Positions 1 through 8,953 of a DNA stretch of 47,646 nt are shown here, one piece after another. The stretch's first letter is position 1, and each line of letters begins with the position of its first letter. The position numbers and the translations under genes were made by a program. Where the stretch lies: the NCBI GenBank assembly GCA_016199265.1, contig JACQGX010000040.1:1-47646 (forward strand), read 5' to 3'. The stretch is from Chloroflexota bacterium. Lineage in GTDB: Bacteria; Chloroflexota; UBA11872; UBA12225. The notes beneath the pieces were generated by a model. That model was given only the letters and a program-made list of their open reading frames with translations. It was not told where the DNA came from and did not search any database.

Positions 1-120
1 TCTACCGCGGCCGCGCTTAGCCGGATAGTCCGACGCCGGGGCCCCCACTATACCCCGGCCCCGATAGCCCCCCAGGGGGGAAAGGGGAGTGGCGCTCCCA
101 GTGGAGCACCGTTTCCCCCA

Positions 121-175
121 CACCCCCTGACCCCCTCTCCCCAGCGTGGGAGAGGGGGTCAGCGGGTGAGGGGGC
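121..175. repeat. Family A palindromic repeat, copy 1 (hairpin at gene end)
   Basis: The arms at 121-141 and 148-168 pair over 21 bases with one mismatch around a 6-base loop. The core is the CCCCCTCTCCC / GGGAGAGGGGG motif shared by all family A copies. The stop codon of the leftward membrane glycosyltransferase gene (159-161 on the + strand) lies inside the right arm, so this copy could also act as its terminator. Upstream bases 1-120 hold no gene I can support, only further C/G-run hairpins such as the one near 69-81. Confidence 0.85.
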
Positions 176-1823
176 ACAGGTCGCCCGCGTCACCACGAGG
201 CGTCAAACGGTAGACCATGCCGTGCTTTGCCACGGAAAAGCACCGCTGGATATCTTCCATCTCGTAATAAGGGAACGGCGAGGCATCGGCCAGGTAGAGC
301 GGTCGCTCGTTCCGGTGTGCCAAGAGAAACTGCAGTTGCGCGCGGTTCCCGGCGTTAATCTGCGCCAGCAGTACGTCGGGACGCACGCCTTCTACCGCCT
401 GCAGATAGCGCAGTGTCTGGTACGGCAACCAGTCGGCCACGATTGCGGCGTTGGGTTCCAGCGCCGCCAGCACCGACTCTCCGTAGTTGCGCGCGCCGGT
501 GTACGCCGCCTTGCTGGGGAGGAGATAGTAGGCGACCGGATCGCGACCCGGCAGCAGACGGGCGGGGGCGAGGCGTATTGCGGCCGTACCGCCGATCGTC
601 GCTGCGAGCGGGTAGAGCAGGAGCGGCGCGGCGAGGAGCGCTGCTACGACCACGCTGCGGCGGTGCTGCGCCCATGGAGCGCGAAGGTTCGACGGCGCAT
701 ATATCAACACCGAAGCCGCGCCCACTCCGATCCAAAGGGCGACGGGCACGTACGACGGCAGGTAAAAGATGAACTGGTCGCGCACGTACATCGCCGGATG
801 GTGGCGCAAGAGCATGGGCAGCATATTGCCCGCGTACAGCAGCGCCAGGCCATAGAAGGCACCCCGGTCGCCACGCCACACGCCGTATACCCCCCAACCT
901 GCAAGCAACAGCGACAGCGGAAACTGGTACGCGAGGTACACCGGCACGAGCAACGTGTCGCGCGTGCTGGGCAACTGCGGCCGATAGCTCAGTACGGCGC
1001 GAACGAGATCGTCGAGCGGCCCGCCGCGGCCCGCCGCGGCTAGCAGGACGAGGAGGCCGGCAACAGCGGCGGCGCCGGACGGTACGACGAGCCGCCGCCG
1101 GCGCTCCGATGGGACGGCCAACGCCAGCGCGGCGAGACCAGGCGCGGACGCGAGGATCATCACGTGATTGGTCAGCGCAGCAGCGACAGCGAGTGCGCTG
1201 GCCGCCAGATACACCGGATGCCCGCGCCGCCAACGGAGCACACCCCACAGAGCAATCGCGAGCAGCGCCGTTTGCAGCGTGTACACGTCAGGCCGTGCCG
1301 CTAGCAGCCAAAAGGTATGGCTGAGACCGAATGCCGTTACTGCCACCACGCCGGCGATCCACGGACGGCGCACGAGTGGAGATGCAAGCTCGGTGGCCGC
1401 GGCGTAGATAAACGGCAGCGCAAGCGCGGCGGAAATGGCAGAAACCAGAGTGGCGCGCCCAGCCGGATCGAGCGGCAGCCAGGCGGATACACGGACGAAG
1501 AGCGAAGTCACCGCGAGCCAGAGCAGGTGGCTGGCGCGAGATGATTGCCCGATGGCACGTGCCTCGCCCGTGACGACGATTCGCTGGAGCTCGGCGTCAT
1601 CTCCCCAGAGAACGGTGGGAGCGGCGGTGGCCGCATAGAACGCAAGGGCGCCCATCGCCACTGCCAGCGCTAGCAGAAGATGGCGCCCGAAGGACTTGCT
1701 GACTTGCACCGCCGGAAAGGGTATCGCAGACCGGCGGTCAAAGCCACGTCGCTCCGCTACCTGCTTAGCAGAAGCTACCGGGCATGTGCTCGCCGGACGC
1801 GCCGCAGATCCTTCGTCTCCCAC
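159..1823 (-). CDS. DUF2723-like GT-C integral membrane glycosyltransferase
   Basis: Predicted 554-residue polytopic membrane protein, with a first hydrophobic span near residues 49-68 and many more after it. The loop after the first span reads WGDDAELQ (residues 73-80), an acidic motif placed as in DUF2723/GT-C enzymes. A later stretch (FWLLAARPDVYTLQ) matches the conserved FW..a..pdvY pattern of that family. Such enzymes use polyprenyl-phosphate sugars to modify proteins or lipids outside the membrane; acceptor and sugar cannot be read here. The N-terminal 45 residues are polar and poorly family-like, so the true start may be internal (for example the Met near residue 57). The gene is divergent from the beta-sandwich protein to its right, and its stop codon is inside a family A hairpin. 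Confidence 0.75.
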   Translation of the reverse strand: MGDEGSAARPASTCPVASAKQVAERRGFDRRSAIPFPAVQVSKSFGRHLLLALAVAMGALAFYAATAAPTVLWGDDAELQRIVVTGEARAIGQSSRASHLLWLAVTSLFVRVSAWLPLDPAGRATLVSAISAALALPFIYAAATELASPLVRRPWIAGVVAVTAFGLSHTFWLLAARPDVYTLQTALLAIALWGVLRWRRGHPVYLAASALAVAAALTNHVMILASAPGLAALALAVPSERRRRLVVPSGAAAVAGLLVLLAAAGRGGPLDDLVRAVLSYRPQLPSTRDTLLVPVYLAYQFPLSLLLAGWGVYGVWRGDRGAFYGLALLYAGNMLPMLLRHHPAMYVRDQFIFYLPSYVPVALWIGVGAASVLIYAPSNLRAPWAQHRRSVVVAALLAAPLLLYPLAATIGGTAAIRLAPARLLPGRDPVAYYLLPSKAAYTGARNYGESVLAALEPNAAIVADWLPYQTLRYLQAVEGVRPDVLLAQINAGNRAQLQFLLAHRNERPLYLADASPFPYYEMEDIQRCFSVAKHGMVYRLTPRGDAGDLCPLTR

Positions 1824-1895
1824 GAGGCCGGCTCAATTGGTCGACCGCACGGCCACCTTGCCCGTTACATACCATGCAGTGCTTCCCACATCTAA

Positions 1896-1963
1896 AGCAA
1901 AGCCAAGGTGGAACCCACGGGCCTCCTCACTTTGCACTTTGCACTTTGCACTTTGCACTTGGT
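1896..1963 (+). repeat. Family R dispersed repeat, copy 1 (CTTTGCA tandem)
   Basis: The block AAGCCAAGGTGG, then CCTCCTCAC, then five CTTTGCA-type units recurs at 15856-15931 in the same orientation and at 18604-18662 inverted. This copy lies in the divergent space between the DUF2723-like gene and the beta-sandwich gene, and probably overlaps the start of the latter. Confidence 0.8.
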
Positions 1964-2841
1964 TCAAACGCACCGACCGGTTACCTCTCGCCGCTGCGCT
2001 CGCGCTGGCCGTGCTCAGCCTCGTCAGCCTGGCAACCTATGATCCCGTTGCCGACGGGCCGTTCGATCTTTACGGCCGGAGCGTGCTCATCGCGGCGGCC
2101 GCGGCAGCAATCGTGTGGATGCTCCTCGTCGTGCAGTACGGGCTGCGCTCGTTCGTGCCGGTAGCGGCGAGCTGTGTCGTCATCGTTGCGCCGCACGCCC
2201 TGCACTACTGGAGGATTACCAATCCGCTGCTCGACGGCATGCCGGTGCTGAGCATCTCGGATTCGTTTGCGCGGTCGGACGCACCGATGCGCAACTGGGA
2301 GGTGGAAGCGAGCGGTGGCGGTAGCGTGACCGCGGAGGCAGAAGGACTGCGTCTTGCCAGCGGCCCGCGCGGCGTAGCGTACGTACGGGCGCGTCTGAAC
2401 CAGGAGACACAGTTGCTCGACCGCTGGCGCCTGCCCATGGCGCTCTCGGCAATGCAGCGTGTCGACGAAGTCACGTGGCGAGCCGCCATTCAACGCGATG
2501 AGGCGTATTTCGGCGTTTTCCAGAGCAAGCGGTTTTCCATACAGGCCGTGCGACAAGGCCTGCTGATCACCTATCTGGACCAGCGCGGCGACGTGACCGC
2601 CGCGGCGATCAATGAGACCTTTCCAACCGATGGCCGGCCACACACCTGGAAGCTTGTGGCAGACGGCACAAGCCTAACGCTATGGATTGACGGCAGGCTC
2701 CTCTGGTCTGCACCGCAGCGCGAACCGCTCGAAGAGATACGCCTCGGCGAAACGCGCGCTGAACCGGAACACGGAGGCAGCATGCTTTTGTCCGAAGCGT
2801 CGTACGTACGGCGGCTGCTGCGACCGGCGCGCGGAGCGTGA
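1939..2841 (+). CDS. Membrane-anchored LamG/DUF1080-like beta-sandwich protein
   Basis: The N-terminus has two or three hydrophobic spans (about 1981-2045, 2080-2140 and 2145-2200), preceded by the basic sequence FKRTDR. An extracytoplasmic beta-rich domain of about 200 residues follows. Its C-terminal block (IRLGETRAEPEHGGSMLL, then YVRRL) matches the end of the lipoprotein at 15147-15851 (VAFGETRSDALHGGTMLL, then YVRRPA), so the two are paralogs. The fold looks like concanavalin/LamG or DUF1080 proteins, with phrases such as HTWKLVADGTSLTLWIDG; that is inference from pattern. The start is uncertain. The frame is open from 1696, and candidates are GTG 1879, TTG 1939 (inside the R repeat) and GTG 2011; none has a good Shine-Dalgarno. 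TTG 1939 was chosen because it keeps the basic residues before the first span. No enzymatic motif was recognised. Confidence 0.65.
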   Translation: MHFALCTWFKRTDRLPLAAALALAVLSLVSLATYDPVADGPFDLYGRSVLIAAAAAAIVWMLLVVQYGLRSFVPVAASCVVIVAPHALHYWRITNPLLDGMPVLSISDSFARSDAPMRNWEVEASGGGSVTAEAEGLRLASGPRGVAYVRARLNQETQLLDRWRLPMALSAMQRVDEVTWRAAIQRDEAYFGVFQSKRFSIQAVRQGLLITYLDQRGDVTAAAINETFPTDGRPHTWKLVADGTSLTLWIDGRLLWSAPQREPLEEIRLGETRAEPEHGGSMLLSEASYVRRLLRPARGA

Positions 2842-3093
2842 CTTTTAGGCCTAGCCTGGACTCAACACAGAGGTACGGCGATCGGCGAGAGGAAGCATTT
2901 TGGATCGTTGGAGACGTTCTCTACCGATGCCGCATCTGAGCTTGTCCAGCGAGCAGTTCGACCGTTTACAGTGTGTTAATGTGACCAGACTTGGTTGTTA
3001 ACATGCAGGCGCTAAGCTCCGAGTGTGCGCCGCTGTGGGCACGCTGCCAATCGAGCGTCGCAGTCATATCCAACCCGCGGCATGTCTCATGCA

Positions 3094-5061
3094 ATGAACC
3101 GCGTTCCTGTGATTACCCAACTCGTCCTGACTACGACCGTAGCTGCCACCATGCTGGTGGGTTGTACGCTCGGGGCAACCAAAGCAACATCACCTCCACC
3201 ATCGTCGCGCTCTCCAGCAACAGAAGCCGAAATGCCGGCGGCACCCCGGTCACTGCCGGCATTCGCCACGAGGCGCGTTGATAGTGCGCCTGCGACTTCC
3301 CCCACTGCCTCTGAAAATGGGCTGCTTCGGCTGCTCTACGCCGTGGCCAGCAACGGGCAGCCCGAGAGCATGGCCGTCAGCAATGGCATCGTCTACGCCG
3401 CGGAGGCGTCGGTTCCGTCGCCGCTCGTAGCGTGGCGCTTACGAGATGGGGCCGACGCACGCGGGTACATGTTCGACTCACCAGGTGTGAGCAACAGCGC
3501 ACCGCTGGTTTCTGAGGACGGCAGGACGCTGGTTTCGGCGCATCAGGGCAGCGATGGCAAGGTAACTCTCGTCGTGAGCGAGCTACCTGGACTGGATCGC
3601 GTGTGCAGCCGCACGGTAGAGGGATCAACCGCCGTCGAAGGCTTCGGCGGTTGGGACACCAACTCGGACCCAGAGGGCGAGCAGCTTTGGGCTTGGTACC
3701 GCGCAGGGGACACGCTCTATGCTCTGAACGTTCTCGACTGCTCAATCCAGCGGGAATTCGCTCTGGCGGAGGCCGGTGGAGACGTCGATTTCGTGAACCC
3801 GACGTGGGCGCCGGATGGGACTCTGTGGACATCGTATGTCGATCAGGATGGCAACAGTCCTGACGGTGACCAACAATCGGTGATCGCCCGACTGGTCATG
3901 AGGCAAACACTAGAGAAGCTGTGTGTCGCACCAATCAGCTCTGGGAAACATGGTTACGGCACACCGGTGGTGGTTCCCACACCCCATGGAGGACTAGAAG
4001 GTTACTACGTCGTTGTAGCGGGCAACGATGGCGTCGTCTCTCGAATCGAGCCCGACTGCAGCATCGCCTGGTCGAGACAGGCGCTACGGCCGGTCGACGG
4101 CGCGCCGGCCTATGGGCTCGTCCATCAAGGTCCGGCCGTAAGCCGTAAGCTGGGCCTTGTCTACGTGGGCCACAACGGTGCCTGGGACGCCAGCTTGGGG
4201 CCTGGGCCGGACGACGGCGCCGTTGTCGCGCTTGAGACGGCCACAGGCGTCGAGGTTTGGCGATGGTCTGATCCAAGCCGGCGACAGGCGTTTGCTCCAT
4301 TTGTAGTTGAGGACTACGTCTTCGTTCGGACCTACGACCCAGGCGCCAGCGTGCCGCCTCGGCTCGTCGTCCTCAAGGCTGACACGGGGCGCTTCGTGGA
4401 CGGGATTGATCTGGCACCACCCTCCGAACCCGGCGCCGGCAGTGGACCCATATCGGCGAAGTTACTGTGTACATCCGGCACGTGTATCGTGGCTTCAGCG
4501 CGCGGAAGCACGTCTGCACCGGGTTGGTGGTTTGTCGTGGCCTACAACGACCTCTATAGCCGCGATGACAACTCCGTGCCCTTCAGCGGGAACGAATGGC
4601 ACCAGAACGCGATCGAGCCGCGACTGGAGCGCGCTGGCTACTACACAAACGGCGCCGTGGTCTGGCAGGCCGAAGGCGGCTACCGATACGAGCACATACC
4701 GCTGGGACGGCGGCTCGTCGACCGCAACCGGGTGACGGCAAAGCCCGAAGTCGGTGAGGTCGCCCTCTCGGTTCTCGACTGGCAAGAGCCATTGGTAGCG
4801 GGCACCGTCCATCCCGTTCCACCACCACTCGTGGCACACCTTCGCCTCAGTCCCGCAGAGTATTCGGGGCAACCAATTCGAACCGAGGTGAAGATCGAGG
4901 GCTTACCGGCCGGCTCGGTATACCGTATTCTGCTCAGTGGCCCGACCGGCGACGAACAGTTGCCGACGATGACCGCTTCAGGGCAGGGCGTGGCCCGTCT
5001 GACCATCGACCTCAACTCCACGATACACCTCAGGCTGCTTGCCGTTAGGACCGCAGGGTGA
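3094..5061 (+). CDS. Secreted lipoprotein with PQQ-like beta-propeller
   Basis: The start MNRVPV gives a lipoprotein signal: a hydrophobic core, then LVGC with the lipid-modified Cys at residue 24. An in-frame ATG at 3082 would add four residues. A Ser/Pro/Thr-rich linker follows (about residues 27-75). The body has repeated blade-like stretches, including GIVYAAEASVPSPLVAWRL and VVALETATGVEVWRW, typical of PQQ/WD40-like propellers. Several Cys residues may form disulfides outside the cell. The last 80 residues look like a separate beta domain. Function is unknown; a binding or surface scaffold role is plausible from fold and context. Base composition is lower in GC than the glycosyltransferase genes downstream, hinting at different ancestry. 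Confidence 0.75.
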   Translation: MNRVPVITQLVLTTTVAATMLVGCTLGATKATSPPPSSRSPATEAEMPAAPRSLPAFATRRVDSAPATSPTASENGLLRLLYAVASNGQPESMAVSNGIVYAAEASVPSPLVAWRLRDGADARGYMFDSPGVSNSAPLVSEDGRTLVSAHQGSDGKVTLVVSELPGLDRVCSRTVEGSTAVEGFGGWDTNSDPEGEQLWAWYRAGDTLYALNVLDCSIQREFALAEAGGDVDFVNPTWAPDGTLWTSYVDQDGNSPDGDQQSVIARLVMRQTLEKLCVAPISSGKHGYGTPVVVPTPHGGLEGYYVVVAGNDGVVSRIEPDCSIAWSRQALRPVDGAPAYGLVHQGPAVSRKLGLVYVGHNGAWDASLGPGPDDGAVVALETATGVEVWRWSDPSRRQAFAPFVVEDYVFVRTYDPGASVPPRLVVLKADTGRFVDGIDLAPPSEPGAGSGPISAKLLCTSGTCIVASARGSTSAPGWWFVVAYNDLYSRDDNSVPFSGNEWHQNAIEPRLERAGYYTNGAVVWQAEGGYRYEHIPLGRRLVDRNRVTAKPEVGEVALSVLDWQEPLVAGTVHPVPPPLVAHLRLSPAEYSGQPIRTEVKIEGLPAGSVYRILLSGPTGDEQLPTMTASGQGVARLTIDLNSTIHLRLLAVRTAG

Positions 5062-5163
5062 TGCTGTAGGTTTGAGCACACCCTTCTGGCTATAACTGAC
5101 CACTGAAATCTCGATTCTCGGCCGGTCAGTTGAAATGCCAGACTAACCGAGCGGTCCGGTCGC

Positions 5164-7281
5164 ATGCCACACACGTTCTCAACGGGGGCCTCGTGGGCAA
5201 CTTGGGTTGGAGTAGCGTTCCATCTTCTTGTGTTGGCTGTATCCGGTTGGATCATCATACGCAAGCTTGAGCCGAGCCCTAACACAGAGGCATCGCGGCT
5301 AGGCGCGGTCTTTGCTGCGCTTCCGGTCGGCGTCGTAGCCTTCACACTCTTTCTCTTCGTCGTCCGTCGCTTTGTTTCGGCACCAGCGGCCAACATAGGC
5401 TATTGGACGCTGGTAACCGCCGGCACGATCATCCTTGCGGCACATTGGTTCTCCGGCCGGAAGCGCGGCCCTGCCGGAAGACATGCTCCACGTGAGATCG
5501 TTCGTATTCGCATCAGCCGCTCGGTAGCGCTCGTCGCGGTCTCTGCCACTGCCGCTGCCCTGCTTGCCACGATTGGTTGGTCAGAGACCCAACATTCATT
5601 TACACAAGGCGGCACCGAGTTGATGTGGCATGCCGGCCAAGTCGCGTCGGCCGCCAGATTTGGCGTGCCGGCGCGCGATCCATCGGAACCCGACCATGCC
5701 ACGACGTACCGGTATGCGTTCGAATTGTTTGCCTCCAGCTTCTATGGTCTTGGGCTGACGGGAACGGGCGCCCTGAGCGCCGCGACAGGGGTGACCATTG
5801 CCGCCCACTTCTTGGCGCTAGTTGCGGCGCTTTGTGCGTTTCTACGGTGGAGATGGCTATCGCTCGCCAGCGGACTCGTCGGCATCTTTTACGCACCCAC
5901 CGGCTGGCTCGTGTACAGCGTCGACGCGCTCTGGTCTGGGAAAGCAGCGGACCTGAACACGCTAGTCACCGCTCTTCAGCAGCGTTACCTGCTCTCTCCT
6001 CGGGCCGGGTTCTCGCTGATGGCGTCACTGCACCAGCGGCCGTCTTTCTCCTTTTCTGTGGTTGCGTGGTGCGTCGGCGTGATCCTGTCGGGCTTGGTAG
6101 TCACACATTTGCGGCTGAAGGCGAATAAGAAGCCGAATACGGGCCAACACATTTCGTTCATTGCGCTGCTCACTGCATGCGGTCTTTGCTGGGCGCTTGT
6201 CATCGGAGCAGGCGAGTACCTACTGCCCTCAGCCGGCTTCGCTCTCGCCGCGATGGTCATCACCATCGGCCGTCCTGAGCAATACGCCCGACGCCATCTA
6301 GTAGGCGCAACGTGTGGCGTGCTGGTGGCGTTGGCACTTGGCCTCGCGATCGTGCCGAGCCCGCTCCTGAGCCTGTCGGTCGAGGCCGAACGGCCGGTAC
6401 GCGCTTCTCTGGCATCGCGACCAGGCTATGTCTACGTCTACGGTGAAGAATGGCTGCTCGTAGGGAGGCGCTTCGCCACAGATGTCGGGCCGCTATTGAT
6501 TCCGGCCCTGGGCATCATCGCCGCGATAGCACTGCGTCGAGCTAACACGGTCGTTGTCTGGTTCTGGGGAGGAGCGGTAGGGGCACTTTTAGCAGCATCA
6601 ACCATTCGTCTTCGGCCTGACTACATGGCAGCCGACGTCTATAAGTTCGTTTCCACGGCGCAAGTCATGGCTGCGCCTCTCCTGTTGTACGCCGCGACTG
6701 AACTGGCGGCCGTTGTGCGTAAGTGGTTCGCCAACCGGCAGTTCTGGGATCTTGGCCACCTGATAAAGCCTGTGTTGACGTCTACGATCGCGATTGCCTC
6801 GCTGGGAGGCATCTTGTGGGGCCTACAAGGGCTAGTGCGAGCGACGGCGCAAAGCGAAGTCCCGCCAATCTACTACGGTGACGTTGAGATCGGTAGGACG
6901 TTGCAGCGGAGTGTGGTCTGGCCCCGGGTAGTTATAGTTGGCGGCCCACTAACGCACCAAGATTACAAGCGTTCGGTTCAAGGAGCGACGATGGCCTATC
7001 TCTGGGCCGGAGCAGAGGTGGCAACACCCATTGGCTCCTTCGTCGGCCATCCAAGCTACTATGAGGCTGCCTGGCGGCGCGCCAGCCAAGAGCTCGATGT
7101 CGATGCGATGACACGACTCCAGGCGACTCACGTATATGTGCTACCGGCATACATTTCCTCAGAGCAGCAACGGCGGCTGAGCAATTTGGTCATGCACGAG
7201 GTGCTCTTCCTCCGGGCACGCTTCGACGGCACTACCCCCGAGCAGCGTAGACTACTCTACGGGATCAGTTATCGGCCATGA
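5164..7281 (+). CDS. Large polytopic membrane protein, GT-C-like, family not recognised
   Basis: Predicted 705 residues with about twelve hydrophobic spans and a soluble C-terminal region of about 130 residues. The architecture is that of GT-C membrane glycosyltransferases, and the neighbours are sugar-transfer genes, but I do not recognise a named family or a clear catalytic DxD/DE motif; TELMWHAGQ near residue 155 is a candidate extracytoplasmic loop. It begins 102 bases after the lipoprotein and ends in a 4-base ATGA overlap with the next gene, so it is probably cotranscribed and translationally coupled with it. Composition is lower in GC than most of the window (one 60-base line at 6121 has 31 G/C). 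Glycan polymerase or flippase-like roles are not excluded. Confidence 0.6.
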   Translation: MPHTFSTGASWATWVGVAFHLLVLAVSGWIIIRKLEPSPNTEASRLGAVFAALPVGVVAFTLFLFVVRRFVSAPAANIGYWTLVTAGTIILAAHWFSGRKRGPAGRHAPREIVRIRISRSVALVAVSATAAALLATIGWSETQHSFTQGGTELMWHAGQVASAARFGVPARDPSEPDHATTYRYAFELFASSFYGLGLTGTGALSAATGVTIAAHFLALVAALCAFLRWRWLSLASGLVGIFYAPTGWLVYSVDALWSGKAADLNTLVTALQQRYLLSPRAGFSLMASLHQRPSFSFSVVAWCVGVILSGLVVTHLRLKANKKPNTGQHISFIALLTACGLCWALVIGAGEYLLPSAGFALAAMVITIGRPEQYARRHLVGATCGVLVALALGLAIVPSPLLSLSVEAERPVRASLASRPGYVYVYGEEWLLVGRRFATDVGPLLIPALGIIAAIALRRANTVVVWFWGGAVGALLAASTIRLRPDYMAADVYKFVSTAQVMAAPLLLYAATELAAVVRKWFANRQFWDLGHLIKPVLTSTIAIASLGGILWGLQGLVRATAQSEVPPIYYGDVEIGRTLQRSVVWPRVVIVGGPLTHQDYKRSVQGATMAYLWAGAEVATPIGSFVGHPSYYEAAWRRASQELDVDAMTRLQATHVYVLPAYISSEQQRRLSNLVMHEVLFLRARFDGTTPEQRRLLYGISYRP

Positions 7282-8882
7282 AATCAGCCCACGCCGGCAA
7301 CATCGCCAATAACGCCTACCTGATCGCCAAGTTCCTGCGGCGCAAGGGAGAGGACGCGCACGCGTTTCACTTTCGCGCCGAGTTCATCATGGGGCATCCG
7401 GAATGGGAGGACGCGGACTTCGACGCCGAGCTCGATCCGTTTGATCCGCCGGATTGGGGCGCGTTGCGGTTTACCAACGGATACGTGCGGCCCGAGTGGG
7501 CGCACTACATCAGCGGACTGCCGGCGCCGTACGAGCTGCCGCGGACGGCACTCGGGGGACCGCCGGCGCGGATCATGGCGGCGACCTACGGCAACGGAAC
7601 GGTCGCGCCGCGAGGCGGCCTCGCCAGGCTGCTGCGCGCCGGCTCGACGGCGGTGGCGGCGCGATACTCCACGCTAGCGCGGCGCGGCCAGTTGCGGCCG
7701 GAGGAGCGGGTCCAGTTGCACGCGCTGGCGCTCGTCCGGCTGGCGGTGGAGCGCCTGGCGTCCGAGCGCGCGGAGCGGCGGCTGCTCTTGAACGACCGGT
7801 TGCGCGCCGTCATCGCCGAGAAAGAGGCGATCACCGCGCACTCGCGCCTGAGCGCGGCCGGGCAGCGAGTCAGCATGCACGACCTGGCCAAAGCGCCGTT
7901 CTGGGCCTCCTACCGGCCCATGGCCGCGGACTTCGATCTGGTGCAGTTGTACGGGTTGGAGGCGATCAAGGGGGTGTTCCTGCCGCCCGAGAAGCCGTTT
8001 GTGGCGTTCGAGCACTCGACGATGCGCAGCCTGCCGTTCGAAAGCACGGTGCAGGGGCGGCTGCTGGCGCTGGCGTATAAGACAGCAGATTACTGCGTGA
8101 TTACCAACCCGGACGTGATCGGCTCGGCCAAGCGGCTGGGATTGCAGCACTACCGGTTCATTCCGCATCCGCTCGACGAGACGAAGTACACGCCGGCCGA
8201 GACGCCGCTGCGCGAGGAGATCTTGCGCCAAACGGGCGCTTCGCTCATCTTCTTGTGCCCCACGCGGCACGAGTGGAGCAACGCGTTCGACAGCAAGCGC
8301 AGCGATCGGGTGATCCGCGCGTTTGCGGCGTACTGCCGGGGGACCAATCCGCGGGCGGCGCTGGTGCTCTCGCGCTGGGGCCGCGACGTGCGCGCCAGCG
8401 AGGCGCTGATCGCGCAACAGGGAATCGCCGATCACGTCGTGTGGCGCCATCCGATGCACAAGCTACGGCTACTCGAGCACTACCGCGCGGCCGACGTCGT
8501 CCTCGACCAGTTTCACGAGTCGGTCGGCACGTTCGGCACGGTGACGGCCGAGGCGCTGAGCTGCGCCAAGCCGGTGATCATGTACTTCAACCCGGCGATT
8601 CACGAGTGGTGCCTGCCGGAGCTGCCGCCGATCGAGAGCGCGCTGACCGAGGACGAGATCGAACAGCGCCTGGTGGCGCTGGCGAACGATCCGGCGCTGC
8701 GCGAGCGCGTCGGTAAAGCGTCGCGCGAGTGGGTGCTCAAATGGCATGGCTGGGAGCGCTGCGCCGGCGACCACCTGGAGCTGTACGCCGAAGTGATGGC
8801 AAGGAGCGGTCAGCGATTAGTGGGCAGTGGGCAGTGGGCAGTGGGCAGTGGCTTCCAACGTGAGCCGCTGACCGCTCGCTGA
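7278..8882 (+). CDS. GT4-like (GT-B fold) cytosolic glycosyltransferase
   Basis: Predicted 534 residues without membrane spans. The N-terminus (HAGNIANNAYLIAKFLRRKG, then HPEWEDADF) and the C-terminal donor-site region (GTFGTVTAEALSCAKPVIM) fit GT-B, GT4-like transferases, with a Glu in the EX7E-like position. It would add a sugar from a nucleotide donor to a lipid-linked or other cytosolic acceptor. The ATG overlaps the preceding stop as ATGA, which decides the start; no in-frame start lies just upstream. The last 25 or so residues (SGQRLV.., GQWAVGSG, EPLTAR) are encoded by a family T palindromic repeat that also supplies the stop codon, so the ancestral protein probably ended near residue 510. 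Confidence 0.8.
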   Translation: MKSAHAGNIANNAYLIAKFLRRKGEDAHAFHFRAEFIMGHPEWEDADFDAELDPFDPPDWGALRFTNGYVRPEWAHYISGLPAPYELPRTALGGPPARIMAATYGNGTVAPRGGLARLLRAGSTAVAARYSTLARRGQLRPEERVQLHALALVRLAVERLASERAERRLLLNDRLRAVIAEKEAITAHSRLSAAGQRVSMHDLAKAPFWASYRPMAADFDLVQLYGLEAIKGVFLPPEKPFVAFEHSTMRSLPFESTVQGRLLALAYKTADYCVITNPDVIGSAKRLGLQHYRFIPHPLDETKYTPAETPLREEILRQTGASLIFLCPTRHEWSNAFDSKRSDRVIRAFAAYCRGTNPRAALVLSRWGRDVRASEALIAQQGIADHVVWRHPMHKLRLLEHYRAADVVLDQFHESVGTFGTVTAEALSCAKPVIMYFNPAIHEWCLPELPPIESALTEDEIEQRLVALANDPALRERVGKASREWVLKWHGWERCAGDHLELYAEVMARSGQRLVGSGQWAVGSGFQREPLTAR

Positions 8883-8892
8883 AGGCTGAAAG
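8806..8892 (+). repeat. Family T palindromic repeat, copy 1
   Basis: It contains GGTCAGCGATTAG, four GGGCAGT units, the core CTTCCAACGTGAG and then CCGCTGACCGCT. The same parts recur in inverted order at 15049-15143. It spans the last codons and stop of the GT4-like gene. The remainder of the gap up to 8953 shows nothing else recognisable. Confidence 0.8.
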
Positions 8893-8953
8893 CCAATCGC
8901 TGCCTGAGGGGATGGCGGCACGTTAGGGTAATGAGATCTGGGGCATTGGCAAC

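Noticed and set aside
222-1043. Long rightward open frame antisense to the DUF2723-like gene
   Set aside because: Arg/Gln/Val-rich translation without domains, fully opposite a convincing membrane protein; a usual high-GC shadow.
1928-1961. CTTTGCA tandem as regulatory iterons or an origin
   Set aside because: The same array recurs in two other R repeat copies with no replication gene near; a dispersed element explains it better.
8820-8851. Tandem GGGCAGT units as a CRISPR-like array
   Set aside because: 7-base units without spacers, inside a family T repeat.
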